DNA from: Clytia hemisphaerica
Lineage: Eukaryota > Cnidaria > Hydrozoa > Leptothecata > Clytiidae
Direction of reading: 5' to 3'
Length of the DNA stretch: 64,000 nucleotides
Assembly (NCBI GenBank): GCA_902728285.1
Contig: CACVBU010000588.1
Span: 124,001-188,000 of the forward strand
Part shown: positions 11,301 to 21,944 of the stretch, one piece after another
Layout of the letters: each line of letters begins with the position of its first letter
How positions within the stretch are numbered: position 1 is the first letter of the stretch
Position numbers and translations under genes: made by a program
The notes under the pieces: generated by a model
The model's input: only the letters and a program-made list of their open reading frames with translations
Told to the model about the DNA's origin: nothing
The model's database searches: none

Positions 11301-14300
11301 CGTCATTTATACACAGATTCAAGTGCTCTTTATAAAGTTCAGTCTTTCTCAGATAAATCTCTTTATTGGACTTGAGAGATGGGGTGAGTTGGTGCAACTT
11401 GGAAACTTCATTAGTTACTTGATTCAATTTTCGCAATGCAATACCGTCCATCAAAATATAGTTCTCAGGATCGTTAATGATGGTCGTAACCAATTGTAAA
11501 CTTTGTTGCATCGTTTCAACAGGCGCCTGATCGAACAGATTCAAACTGCTGATGAAATAATGTTGCAACTGCTTCTGTTTTAAACGTTCTCTCAAGAAGA
11601 TGAACAACTCCAGAACACATTTAGAAATCATGTTCTCCACCCACCATTCAGGGACTTGTTGTTCTGACAACAAAAGCATGCACGTTTTAGCAACATAAGA
11701 GGGTAGGGAAGGCTCCATGGTTTTGAAATGCCGGTAAAACAACGACTTGAAGACGAAGTAACAGTAACTCATTTTCGGTGTTCGGTTTAAGGCGATTTTG
11801 ATTTCGGCTAACGAAAACGAGTATCTCCATTCCAGACGATGACTTTCATCTTGGTCGCTTTGCTTTGGGACTAAACAGCATCCTTTGTCGGCAATGCTTT
11901 TCACAACCTCTTCAGCAGGCCATGCTCTGTCTCTTGATAACCATTCGGTAGCAATATCAGGCCAGGCTGGATAATGAAAACAGGAGACATTATCAAATGA
12001 TACTATATTGGTGACATGGATAGCGTTGAGTTCTTTCAACCGGTTGATGTCATTGATGATACGTTGGCAGCTTTCCAAAAGTGAAGCAAAGTCTACATTT
12101 GCAAGCTGTTCTTTGAGCATTAATTCACTGGCAATGACAGGTATATCCTGGACAACATGATATTTTTTAAGCAAGGCACTGTAAAAGAAGCCGTCTTCTT
12201 TTTTGGCAAATTCGGTTAGTCCACCAATTGCGCCAGGCAGCCATGGTTTCATCAGCATGTCCGTGTTTTGGGACATTAACGAAGCTACTTCTTCGTTCTT
12301 CGTTTGGCAACCAGTCAGAAGCAATGCACGACGGACAAGATTCTTAAAATCGTTGATTTTGTCATATATGCTGTCTAATGCTTCTGTATAACGATCTATG
12401 GAGGGAGATATTTTTTCAAAGCTTTCTCTGATCTGATCTTGGGTGAACTCACTCGATTGACCCCCCGCTCGTTTCTCTTCGCAGGCAATCAACTGCTTCA
12501 TGGTAGCTTTCAATGTTAGCCGGGTCTCGTGAGACTGATCTAACTTTTGCAACAGGTCTTCGTAAAGAGTTGGCATTATTGCTAGAATGCTATCGAAAAA
12601 CTCGATAAATGAATCCAATTGTTGACCAGCGAAATACTCAACACTGAATTGAACTTCGGCGCTAGGCCCTGTGATCTTCCGTTCTACATTAACCAGGCTA
12701 GGCGGTATGCGGAAATCGATTTCGCAATCACGTGGTTGCAGGCGTTGGTGGATCGATCTCAGTTTTGAACCGTTGATAAACACGCCACCATTATCTCCAG
12801 TTTCACAAATTTCATCGATTTGGACTTCATCAGTTAACATCTTGATTGTGTTGTTTGATGGTGAGATAGTGACAAAGCCAGGGTTTTCAGCAATTTCCTA
12901 CATGTAAAGAAAAATATTTTTTAAACAGTTCATTAAAAGCACATCAATCCTCTGTGTTGACACTATCCAAATTTACATTTATAATATTTTATGATACATT
13001 TTATCTACAGTAATCAATAAGGATTATCTCTAAAGGAAAAATTCTAAGGATTTCACAAAATGTGGGAAAAAAAGACCGAAGATTAAACAGCAAAATAGCC
13101 TTTATATTTAAAAGAGCACTTTAGACCCTTGTATTTCGAAAAAAAACTTGTACCTGCACAGTGCAAGGCACCTCATTAAGGGACTCCTCATTGACGATTC
13201 CCATGACATACATGATATCTGCTTCTAGCTCCGCGCTTTCTCCCAAAGATGGTCGAAATAACCTCGACAACGAGGCCCCTTCGATTAAACTTCCTAAAAA
13301 TAAAGTATGGTAAAGTTTAAGGTTACAGTAGGCAAGATTAGGTCTTGTTTGCATTTTTTAATATTTTTAAATCTTAAAGATTGCCCCCTTTTAAGTCAAA
13401 TCGTAAAAAAAAAACACAAGATTATTTGTTAGCGATGTAACTCAGCAGTTAGGAGCTCCTTTAGGAGTGCTGTACCTAAGCTAAGTGCTACCCTACCGGA
13501 CGAGCGGTCCTTTGAGGTAAGTTTTTGTAAAAAAAATTTTGCACTGCAATAAAAAAGGGTCCGATTTAGAAAACTAAATTTTGTCCAAACGTACGGTAGT
13601 TTTGAAAGTGCCTATCCAACCCGATTACCCCCCCCTGTGTATGTATTATTCATATTTAAACTAGAAAAATGATAGGGAATCAAACTCAACCTTAATTTCT
13701 ACTAAAAACAACAAGAGGTATGTATCTCTACCAAAACAGAAAAAGTGGTAAAGTGAATCAAAATTTGTTGCGGATAAAAAATGTTTTGCCAGAAAAAGAA
13801 ACGACAAAGTTTTTATTTAAAAAGAAATAAGCATAAGCTTTTCGACATACAATCAAGTTCAAAAGGTCCGTAGACTTTTAGAAATGTGCTCCTTCCTTCA
13901 AAGTTGATGTAAATAAGGTCAGCTATTGCTACCAGATGCCAACATAACACTTTCAAAAGCATTGGGTGGGGTTAAGAGGGCACTTATACTGTGTTTTTAG
14001 TGATTTTCTGCTATTTAAAAAGTCTACAACCTTATCACCTTGATTGTAGTCATCTTCAGTGCATCATAATAACTCACCTGAGATGATGGTAGGTACAGCC
14101 TTGGTAAAGCTTGATATTCCAATAGCATGTTTCCAATTCTTTAAGAAAGAGGTGACGAAACCACCTTCGGCAAGCCCTATTGTCTCCAACGACAAATCGT
14201 AAAACGCATTTTGGAATATATCGGACATATTCGTGTCATATCGGTGCAGTGATTCTACACTGATACCGGCAAGCAGCTTTTCGTCCAATGCTTGGTAGTC

Positions 14301-17300
14301 TGGTGAAATCATTTCTTTTCTTTTCCACTAAGGGGAACTCGTCTGCTCTAACAATCTGACAAGTTTTCGAGTTTTCCACAGTGTATAAACTCACTGATTT
14401 ATAGCAAATAGAAAGGCACCCAAACAAGTTCAGTTTTTAATAAAATAAATCAACATTGGAATCGATAAAAACGAAAACAAATGGAATAAACACTCGTGAC
14501 CACTCATAAGAAGGATCATTTGATGAGCGCAAAATGTTGTCGATGCAATCAAAATTTATCTAAATACCACAAAACCCCCACTTTAGGAAAGAGTGCTTTG
14601 TCATCTATCATAACAACAACATGTTGCCATGGAGACAGTTCAATTGAACTTTTCTTAAAAAGGTCGGTTAAGATTATAACTTAAACGCTAAGCAGTCTTT
14701 CTTTATTTAGACCTTCTTTCTGTTGTTTGAAGGAAAATTTTCGTTTGCTGAGATGCCGTCAAACGTCCGAAGTTTTTCTTTTTTTGGACCACCCGGTACT
14801 TTTACAATGTTACTTGCGAGGCAAATGACATAAAACCTCCACATTTTGTAGAAAATAACATTTCTGACCCAAATAAACTGTTAGGTCTGCTTCAAAAAGA
14901 AAAGACATGCTATGAAGTTCAAGCTTGCTAAGGCTTCGACGATAGATTGACCGTCTAAAGTCAAAGTTCTCGTCAATTCAATGACTTCTTTCAAGCAAAG
15001 GTTTTTACTGCCCTTCTTTTGCCGATCTGATTCAATTAGATTCGACATGGCAATAAAACCGGCCAACTAAAGTAAGCCTAAGCGATAAAACTGAAAACAA
15101 TTCGCCGGCTTTGGCAGTGAACCTGAAATGATTTTTAATGGATCAACGCACGCTAAACGCATGGAACTCATCTCTCTAGGACGAATTTAGCCGACCGTTG
15201 CGTGTCAAACTTAATTAATTAAGATCGGCAAAATATCGACAATCGAAATATTTTGAAAAGGATTAAAAGAAGTCATTGCATTAGATCATTGCATTGACGA
15301 AAACTTTGACTTTAGACTTTGACTTTTGTCCACTTTAATTCAAAATTGGATTCGACAAGACACAAAAAGCCGCCCGACTAAACTAAGCTTTAGTTGCAAG
15401 AAATGGTTTCAGGAAATTGGGCGCTAGTGCAGTAATCTATAAGCACTCGGCTCAAAAGGGCTTTTCACTAAACCAGATCTTGAAATCAAACTTAAAAAGT
15501 AAAAATAGTTAAACCAAATGGAAGAAAGGTTTAAATGATCGAAACCCAGCAGACGGACAACGTTTTTACAACGTCCAAATAACATTCTGACGTTCGAGTG
15601 ACGTTGTTTTGACGTTAAAACAACGTTCCGTGCGTCTGATGGGGCAGCGCATAGTGATGATAATCTTCCCGGACACAGAAATGAATGATAAGCGCTTTAA
15701 AAGAGCAATAAAGATATATTAATAGCGTGCTTAAAGTTGAAAAGAGAAAGGACGAAGGATATGTTATACTTATATAGTCGTTTCTATTGCTGAGAGCAAC
15801 AAGGAAAGAACGTTTCGATAATCCTTCTTTATTCCTTTGCTTTGCTTTACTCAACACATTGTCGAATTCTTTTGGTGCTTACAATGGTTTCACTTACCAT
15901 TTTTATTATAGAAGGTTTTAAGCAACCTTAATCTAAGATGAAACTAAAAAACACGATCATTTCATTCTACAATCGGTGACGAAATACTTGGCACAAAAAG
16001 GAAATCCACCGGGGTGTTTTTTTGAAACCACAATCGATTTGCAAGTGCTCTAAAGTAGGTTCGAAGGGTAGAGATTTAACTCTGAGTTTTAACGCTAGAC
16101 TTCAAGAATGGTCCAGTAGGGCTTGAAATATAGCCTAGAAACCAATAAATCCCTCCCAGATCGAAATAATCGTTGAAATCAAGTTGAAGGCCCGAAATTG
16201 ACATTCTAGCTCGAACTTCAATTTTCGAAAAATGGTAAATTTGCCAAAAGTGCCAATATGTTATGGCACTGATTGTAGAGTACGGCTATTAAATATATAG
16301 ATTTAAGAATGTTCAGAATGAAATTACTTCATCCTATTAGTGTTGGGGTCGACCGGTCCCTTGAAATACTGGGTCAAAGGGGCGAAGGTCATATCTCAAG
16401 AACGATTAATGGTAGTGAGCTGAAACTTTATATGCTGTTTCCTCATCCTAAATTGAAACATTTGAAGCAATAAAAACGGGGTTAACAACAAACCTGGTTT
16501 TCATATGTGCGACAAAAATACACCCACCAGGATCAAAAGAATGCATGCTTCGCACCTGGTTCTAGTGTTCCCTTCCACTTCACTTTTTTCATCCCAAAAA
16601 TTAATTCTTAAATAAATTTTAGCTGATAACGTAAACTTATTCCAATGAGTATAGTAAAAGTGTATCACCCTACGTTGACAACAAAAATGACCAAAATGGT
16701 TTTCTTTGTTCTCTAAACTGCTAATTAATCAATACTGGCAAATAAGAAAAAATTCAACTGAAAATGTTATGCTCCTCGACTCCACGACTCTAAAATAGCC
16801 CGCGAAAGCAATTCAACAGATAGACCTCCTCCGGTCACCCCTATCTTCATCCTCAGTCTCAAATCAGATTCTCTGCTTTCCTCTACAGCATCTAAAGTAA
16901 GATCATCCTCTACTTCGACCGACCGACCACGATAGGACATTGAAATCAGCAGATATGGTGCACCGATACTTTTTGTCTACCGGAAAACAAGCCAAATCGC
17001 AAAACAGTAATTCTAGGGGTAAACTAAGAAATTTCTCTCATTTGAAAAATCGAAACGGCGTGAATTTTGTAAATTAAATGAATGCGTGATTTTATATATT
17101 ATTGGGGGAGGCAGGGGGAGGGTGTTATCATTCCATCTCTCAAACCGGATGAATATGTTTTCATTTTGTACAATTTAAAGTTCGAGATTGAACGAGTTCT
17201 CCCCTAATTCCAATTTTCAAATTTGGAACAAGAGCCGCAAGGATGCGGTTAAATATTTCCTCTGCAATGGCCAAACTGGCATAAAACATGAATGAATACA

Positions 17301-20300
17301 TTATGAATAGAGAAATAAAGAGAGAAATAAACCTGAATACAACTTAATTGCTTGGTTCAGTTTGGACCTGAAAATCACCAAAAGCCTGAGCAACTGGTTC
17401 AATGATGCAATTCCTAAAACTGATTAAAGTAACCAAAATATTATCGAAACGGATGTGACCAACAAATTATAATTTCTCGTGATATATTTCGAGATATACT
17501 TCTCATCGTTCAGATATTAAAAAAAATATAAAAACAGTATAAAAACAGTATCATACAAAGCAGAAATAAATATTCACTTGGTAAAAACTTTCTCTACTCT
17601 TAGGTGCCAAATAAACAGGCCCTCTAGCTTGTTAATTTTTCGAAAATTTTCCAACCCCCCCGGACCTTATTAGGACCCCCCCCGTTTATTAATTTTTAAG
17701 AATATTTTCAGCTGTCAAAGAGAAGATCCCTTATCTTGCTCTAAATAGCCTGATTTTAGCCTATATTAACCTTAATTTTGGGTTTTCAGAAGTAGAATTT
17801 CACCCCCCCGCAATTAGGTCCCCCCCCCCCGTTATTAAAATTTTGAAAATTTTCCATCCCCAACGTTTATTTGGCACCTAAGAGTACATACCCAATCCTA
17901 CCAGTAATGACTACAACAAAAACAAACTCAAAAATATATATTTTATATTTTATATTATTATTAAATATATATATTTTTACGCCGAACATAGTAACTTTGA
18001 TGAAAATGCCATTATCTTTTCTAATCTCATCAAGGAATCACTTGTTAAAAATCAGGAGAAATTGAAAAGTCATATTTTTACTTTTTTGTCAAAACATTTG
18101 AAATCACTTTTGATAAAACCATAGTACTGTCAATCGGGATTACTTTCATAAGCTAGGGGTAACTTTCATCAATATTGAACAGGAGATTTTTCTGGTTTGC
18201 AATTTACAAAAGTAAAGAAAAACAACACACAGCTTATTTATAACTTGTTTTAAATGCATTCCACATCAACCCAAAAAATCTGCTGTTTGAAGTTGATGAG
18301 AGTTACTTATGAAAGTAACCCTGACTGACAGTATATTAAAACTTTCCGTAAAATGTAAATGTAAATAGAGGGGGGCGTACGGGGGTCGCAGACACCGAAA
18401 TACCGACGCATATTTCTTGGATTACCGTCAACACCGACAGCAAAATTTGGTAAAAATCCTTTTTTTGTCACCGCATGGCATGTTTGACACCGAAATACCG
18501 TCACTTTTTTCTTCAAACACCGAAACACCGACAGAAAAAAGGGTTAATACCGTCACACCGTCAAACCCGTACGCCCCTCCCTAAATATAGCTATTAACAA
18601 ATTGTAAAAAGAATAAAATCATAAAATGTAAATGTAAAAATAGCTATTAATAATTTAGAAAAAAGTATAAAATCACAACAAAGACAAGGATAAAATATTG
18701 GTCAGGGTGACACCATAAAAATATGTGCAAGCTTCTAGGTTATGATCTAGAGCACTCTAACCAAACCTTTGGTTATAGGTCGTGTAGTCTTCATTTATTA
18801 TAATGAAATCTCACAAATTAAACTATTATATTCTATTAGTTCTTAGTTGGCACAAAAATTAAAATCCAAAAAAATGTTTATTTTCAATCAAACCTTTACA
18901 TGGTCAAAATTTATACATAGAAAAAAGAATTAAACCGTAAACGGCCATAACTTGCAACACAGATGACAGACTTAACTTGCAACAGTAACTTAACGGGTTT
19001 GCTCCTCGTAGATTGCTTCATTTTCTGCTCATTTTTTTCAGGAAAAGTTCAAAATGGTATGTTAGACGTTAATTAAGCAAAGTCAAGTTCGAATAATTTC
19101 TTGCTTTTATAAGATGCTGTTACAAGTTAAATCCCTGTTGCAAGTTATGGTCGTTTATGATGGTACTTTTAACTTCCAGCAACAAAAATTGTTTTCTGTG
19201 ACGTCACCAGCTAGCAAAGGAACTTTAGATTTTGAAACTTGGCTTAAAAAACAGAAAGATTGGCTTTGAAAAAGAAAAAAACTAAAATTAAAATGAAAAT
19301 GTTACAAATTTTACGTTAGTCGTTTTATCATTGCAGGGTGCAATAGTCCCTAAGAGAATTGCCCTACCATTAGTGTTGATTGTTTGAGGTTAACTCCAGC
19401 TCTTTTTTCAGTTTATTGTTTATTATCACAACAGATTTTCTTTGTCGAAAAAGGCGGCAATCTAAAATATGATCTGTTCGCCTCTTCCGACAGAATCACC
19501 TTCAAAACGTAAATCCCGAGTAGAGTGGGGCGAGTCGGAAAAAGCGTTTTAAAAGTAAAACAATAGATGCAAAAACAATCCTTTCTCCAAATGCCAAATG
19601 TGCTAAATCTTAAAAATCCAACAAAACTGCGTTCCTCTCTGTCCTCAAATACGTCCTCAAATGAAATGAAGCACACTTCTTCATAGTGTGTGTTTTATAG
19701 TGTATATAAAGCGCAGTAGTGTAGTGGATATCAATCTTGACTGCCGTCCAGGAGGTCGGGGTTCGATTCCCGCTCGGTGCTGTGATTCACTTGGCAAGTG
19801 AATGTTACCTTCGCCCGGGCCAACCCACGCCATGTGAGGGGAATTGGGTAGATAGAAACTCAAAAAGCCTGTCTGTGACTGTGCTAGGTATCGATTCCAC
19901 AATCCATCGTGGATGAGGTGAGAGTGCGCTGGCCTTGTTCCCTAGTGGTTCACGCTGGACTTAACGCACTCGATCCAAAAACTGTGTATCAGTGTCTTGC
20001 AAGCTGGTCGCAGTATAAACCATCGCGTAGACCGTTCTAATGAGACGACTCCTAGACCGCTCAATACGGAACCGGGTGTCCTCTGCAAAGAGCTGCCAGT
20101 CATCATCATATATAAGCAAGTTTTTGATATCTTGATATCCATGTTGAATCACATGCGTCCCTGTGGTGATGGCTGCATTTTTCTAGCAGAATACTTGTTA
20201 TATGTTACATTTTGCAATGATAGATTTTTTAGCAATTTGTAGTCAGAAAATCTGCCGTATACTATCTTCGCTTTCTGATTTGAATGATGGCGCTGCGATA

Positions 20301-21944
20301 GGACGTCAGAGGGAACCCCTCGACAGTTTTCTCGAAAATAATTCAAAATTGCGCAATATCCGTGGTTGTTTAATCAAAAATGAAATGGCCGTATTGTTTG
20401 TCTTTAAATAATGTTTTTATCTTATTGATTTGAAAGCTGTAATGTGCGTGACCCTTGGTAATCTGGTCAAAAATCGGCTTAACATTATATTTAATCTGTT
20501 CTCCCCTTTTTTTAGAAGAATGTTTGTTGAAAAACGGGTTGAGCCGGCAAAGAGAAATATGAGAAATTCAAAACCTCGATCCTCAAACCTGTAAAATTTA
20601 TTATTAGCGATCTGGTCAAATATTCCAACCTAGCGCCAAAGCCTAACAGCCATTCTAATACTGGAATTTAGGAAAATCATTTCACTCGGTACATTTTCCC
20701 CTCAAAAAAATCAGTAACCAGTAAAATTTCGACAACTCCACAAGGAAATTCAGTTTTTAACTTAAAACTAAAATCATAGTTGAAATATATTGAGAATTCC
20801 GGTTATTTTAACGGTTTTCAAGATTTAAAGTTCCGGCGAGAAAGTCGATTTTAGGCTATCTCTTTAATTTAATCGAATATTTCAATTTGGGAGGGGTTGG
20901 CAGACTTCCAGGCTATATTCTGAGCCTTAATGGACTATTTTTGAACTTTTGGATCCTCAGATCATAATTTCCTATGTCTTAAGTCTAGCGTTAAAACTCA
21001 GAATTAAAACTCTACCCTTCGAACCTACTTTAGAGCACTTACAAAACGATTGTGGTTTCAAAACTTCCCGGTGAATTTCCCTTTTTTCTCAAATATTATG
21101 ACCTTCTGATTGTAGATAGGGGAAAGAATTGATTTTAAAATGATTAAAAACATTATCTTACATCTAGTTCTTTTTCCAAAATATTGATTTCCATTGATGC
21201 TTTGTTTAGTTTCTCCAACTCGATCTGAAAAAAAAGAAAGAAAAGTAAAATGTTCATTTGAAGACGATGAGAGGTCCCCAGTGGTTTTCGTGAGGGCGTG
21301 ATTGGTGTTTTTCAGGTTCGTGATTTCGTGATTTAAGATTTTAAAGTGCGTGCTTGCGTGAACGGAGGAACCAACGTGATCAACATGATCGTGATAGAAA
21401 GGAAATTTAACTCGCGATAACGTGATTTGCAATATTTTTGCGTGATTGTGCGATTTGAAAAGTGACTGGGGGGTTGATATTAGCATATTAAATTGACAGT
21501 ACTGCACGGTCGCACTTAAAAGTTATTCAATGGAAAAATTCTTTCGAGAAATGTCAAAAAGAATCAATGCAGCCCTCGTTTTCAGAGTCTTTCAACTTCC
21601 TTAACATTAGACACAATTACTGTCTCTGTTTTTCTGTTTGTACATTTGTCTAGATATCAGTCTCTGGGTAAACCATGTTAAATGTATAATTAAGGCTGTT
21701 CGGAGTGATTTTCCTATTTGAAAACGAGGCCCACAATGACTTCGATACATCTCGAGAATAATGTATCTTGAAAGAAATCGATATCATTTCATTTCACCTC
21801 AACTCTAGGGTCCAGTTCTTCATCATCACCACACAAACTGTTATTATCGCCTTCCACAAGTTGTTTATGATCTTTCTCGTTGATGCCTTCTGGTTCTTGA
21901 CGAATTGCACCGGTAGGTGACGTCACTACTTCAACACTGTTCAT
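5311..21944 (-). CDS. SH3BP5: SH3BP5-family protein (Rab11 GEF-like coiled-coil), 7 exons
   Basis: Exons read on the minus strand: 21798-21944, 21162-21224, 9000-9128, 7538-7699, 7081-7211, 6562-6604, 5311-6333. Every junction is GT-AG and all phases agree, giving 565 residues. The N-terminus ends in an acidic stretch with DPRVE followed by IELEKLNKAS, as in vertebrate SH3BP5. Then come the conserved coiled-coil blocks: VFRQRLTDAAKTLKQLGKSI, FDAAWQEMLNNANLR, KARPYFEMLS, RPYFEQRAFYLGYLE and SLKNLEIISEEIH. Residues about 45-270 are the coiled coil. The rest is a polar Ser/Thr/Asp-rich tail longer than the mammalian one. The family binds SH3 domains (Btk) and acts as a guanine-nucleotide exchange factor for Rab11 on endosomal membranes. 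The start is the only ATG fitting the family N-terminus. Intron 2 is about 12 kb and contains two other minus-strand genes. Whether it is orthologous to SH3BP5 or SH3BP5L is not decidable here. Confidence 0.9.
6870..7020. mobile_element. hAT-like MITE with 8-bp target-site duplication
   Basis: A 151-bp non-coding element with terminal inverted repeats of about 33 bp. The ends read CATAGATTTATAAAGCC and its complement GGCTTTATAAATCTATG. It is flanked by an almost identical 8-bp direct repeat, GTGGCGCC at 6862-6869 and GTGGCGTC at 7021-7028. An 8-bp duplication is the hallmark of hAT-superfamily insertion. It lies in the SH3BP5 intron between the exons at 6562-6604 and 7081-7211, ending about 60 bp from the latter. 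Confidence 0.85.
8203..8633 (-). repeat. Dispersed repeat, inverted partner of 63647-64000
   Basis: This intronic stretch matches the reverse complement of the last 350 bp of the window over essentially its whole length. Shared words include CATCCAAGATCTTGGATG and GTTTCTGGGGAATT. Read on the minus strand it begins TACCGTGAAAAGCAC at 8633, the same outer end as several other elements in the window. The inner boundary near 8203 is only where the partner runs out at the window edge. Confidence 0.8.
9389..10226 (-). CDS. Small unrecognised two-exon protein, 168 aa
   Basis: I do not recognise this protein. An open frame at 9830-10226 ends at a strong donor (AAAAG, then GTAAGAG). It joins in phase to 9389-9498, preceded by a TTTAG acceptor, and stops at TGA. 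From the ATG at 10226 the product is 168 residues. Its first part is rich in Cys (about ten residues in exon 1, including a CASTCITNC run) and otherwise helical and polar. The last 37 residues are an amphipathic charged helix ending DLLFEN. It lies about 280 bp downstream of the Mab-21-type gene on the same strand, inside the SH3BP5 intron. It could instead be the 3' exons of that gene: the frame is open upstream to about 10257 with an AG acceptor, but the phase of the best donor near the Mab-21 stop does not fit. I infer a separate small gene or an alternative 3' end. Confidence 0.5.
10427..10488. other. Hairpin just downstream of the Mab-21-type stop codon
   Basis: An imperfect inverted repeat with arms of about 28 bases (arm words CTCCTCTAAAACCTTG and CAAGGTTTAAGAGGG) around a short loop. 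It lies about 20-80 bp past the TAA of the Mab-21-type gene, so it would fold in that mRNA's 3' untranslated region. A small foldback element is an equally good explanation. Confidence 0.55.
10507..14312 (-). CDS. Mab-21/cGAS-type nucleotidyltransferase with C-terminal ZZ-like zinc finger
   Basis: Exons 14078-14312, 13154-13293 and 10507-12897 splice in phase to 921 residues. The nucleotidyltransferase signature is present: Gly79-Ser80 in SGSLIEGASL, then Glu102-x-Asp104 in AELEADIMYV. A third acidic residue, Asp427, sits in SFDNVSCFHYPAWPDIATEW, which aligns with the family's DLVPAL-CPxWP block. The Mab-21 C-lobe follows (about 427-590) with RAWP, CCLVPK, EWRYSFSLAE, SYVAKT and HYFISSLNLF. 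Between GPSAEVQF (about 202) and residue 420 lie about 215 extra residues, mostly helical. A second helical region precedes Cys737, 740, 743, 756, 759, 764 and 767, arranged as in ZZ fingers (CDEC, CPKC, DLCGKC) but without the usual terminal His pair. A Ser/Glu-rich tail ends the protein. Family members include cGAS and cGAS-like receptors that make cyclic dinucleotides when bound to nucleic acid; activity here is inference. The gene lies inside an SH3BP5 intron. Confidence 0.85.
14930..15336. repeat. Inverted-repeat element with GTCTAAAGTCAAAG ends
   Basis: The left part reads GTCTAAAGTCAAAGTTCTCG followed by a short stretch and AATGACTTCTTT. The right part carries the complement (GAAGTCATTGCATT, then CAAAGTCTAAAGTC in reverse). 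Arms are about 50 bp. A related fragment lies at 41188-41330. It is non-coding; the open frame through it is incidental. Confidence 0.6.
15550..15638. repeat. Short inverted repeat built of AACGTT/GACGTT words
   Basis: Outer ends CAGACGGACAACGTTTT and AAAACAACGTTCCGTGCGTCTG-type complement enclose several GACGTT/AACGTT words. It looks like a small foldback element. No gene is near. Confidence 0.5.
15963..16285 (-). repeat. Third, diverged copy of the GGTCATAAT element (inverted)
   Basis: On the minus strand this matches the elements at 3346-3683 and 20768-21116, sharing GTGCTCTAAAGTAGG (as complement), the GGGAGGG region and CTACAATCAG-type ends, with many substitutions. It lies in the large SH3BP5 intron. 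Confidence 0.65.
16767..16940 (-). CDS. Possible orphan coding block, 57 aa
   Basis: An ATG-initiated frame of 57 residues, MSYRGRSVEVEDDLTLDAVE... ending SWSRGA, richer in GC and more protein-like (acidic, then Gly-rich GVTGGGLSVELLSRAI) than its AT-rich surroundings. The frame is open upstream to a TAG that could be a splice acceptor. I do not recognise it. It could be a terminal exon, a relic of a mobile element, or chance. Confidence 0.25.
   Translation of the reverse strand: MSYRGRSVEVEDDLTLDAVEESRESDLRLRMKIGVTGGGLSVELLSRAILESWSRGA
17595..17886. mobile_element. Inverted-repeat element with C-runs inside
   Basis: A 292-bp foldback with ends TACTCTTAGGTGCCAAATAA and its complement. The interior holds direct copies of TTAATTTTTCGAAAATTTTCC-like words followed by runs of C (GGACCCCCCC). 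A partial relative lies at 26875-26975 with the same AATTTTTCGAAAATTTTCCA word. Confidence 0.75.
18366..18584. mobile_element. Foldback element with internal ACACCGAAATACCG repeats
   Basis: Ends GGGGCGTACGGG and CCCGTACGCCCC face each other 220 bp apart. Between them the word ACACCGAAATACCGNC recurs at least four times with variants (ACACCGAAACACCGAC, ATACCGTCACACCGTC). It is non-coding and lies within the large SH3BP5 intron. Confidence 0.7.
18933..19165. mobile_element. Short TIR element, CCGTAAACGGCCATAACTTG end
   Basis: A 233-bp element beginning CCGTAAACGGCCATAACTTG and ending with a diverged complement (CAAGTTATGGTCGTTTATGA). It shares about 150 bp with the left end of the longer element at 60016-62973, including GAATAATTTCTTGC. 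Confidence 0.7.
19711..19905 (+). mobile_element. tRNA-derived SINE
   Basis: A polymerase III promoter is visible: A box TAGTGTAGTGG at 19717-19727 and a perfect B box GGTTCGATTCC at 19760-19770, 32 bp apart. A conserved body follows, starting GCTGTGATTCACTTGGCAAG. The body recurs at 42543-42614, and a later part (TGACTGTGCTAGGTAT) recurs inverted at 4117-4265. Three positions sharing segments show a dispersed family rather than a functional tRNA. The 3' boundary is uncertain and may extend to about 19970. Confidence 0.8.
20768..21116 (+). mobile_element. GGTCATAAT inverted-repeat element, copy 2
   Basis: Nearly identical to 3346-3683 over its length, with shared words such as AAGTTCCGGCGAGAAAGTC and GGGAGGGGTTGGCAGACTTC. 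The right end reads CTCAAATATTATGACC and the left end is a diverged complement. It ends only about 45 bp from SH3BP5 exon 2 (21162-21224), on the downstream side of that exon's donor. Confidence 0.8.

Noticed and set aside
14881-15066. 61-aa minus-strand frame upstream of the Mab-21-type gene
   Set aside because: It overlaps the inverted repeat at 14930-15336 and has no donor in phase with the first Mab-21 exon.
19711-19783. Functional tRNA gene
   Set aside because: A and B boxes are good, but the cloverleaf stems do not pair well and the sequence continues into a dispersed SINE body.
19961-20152. Minus-strand frame with YDDDWQLFAEDTRFRIERSR
   Set aside because: Looks somewhat protein-like, but it follows the SINE directly and the antisense frame is equally open; more likely retroposon tail.
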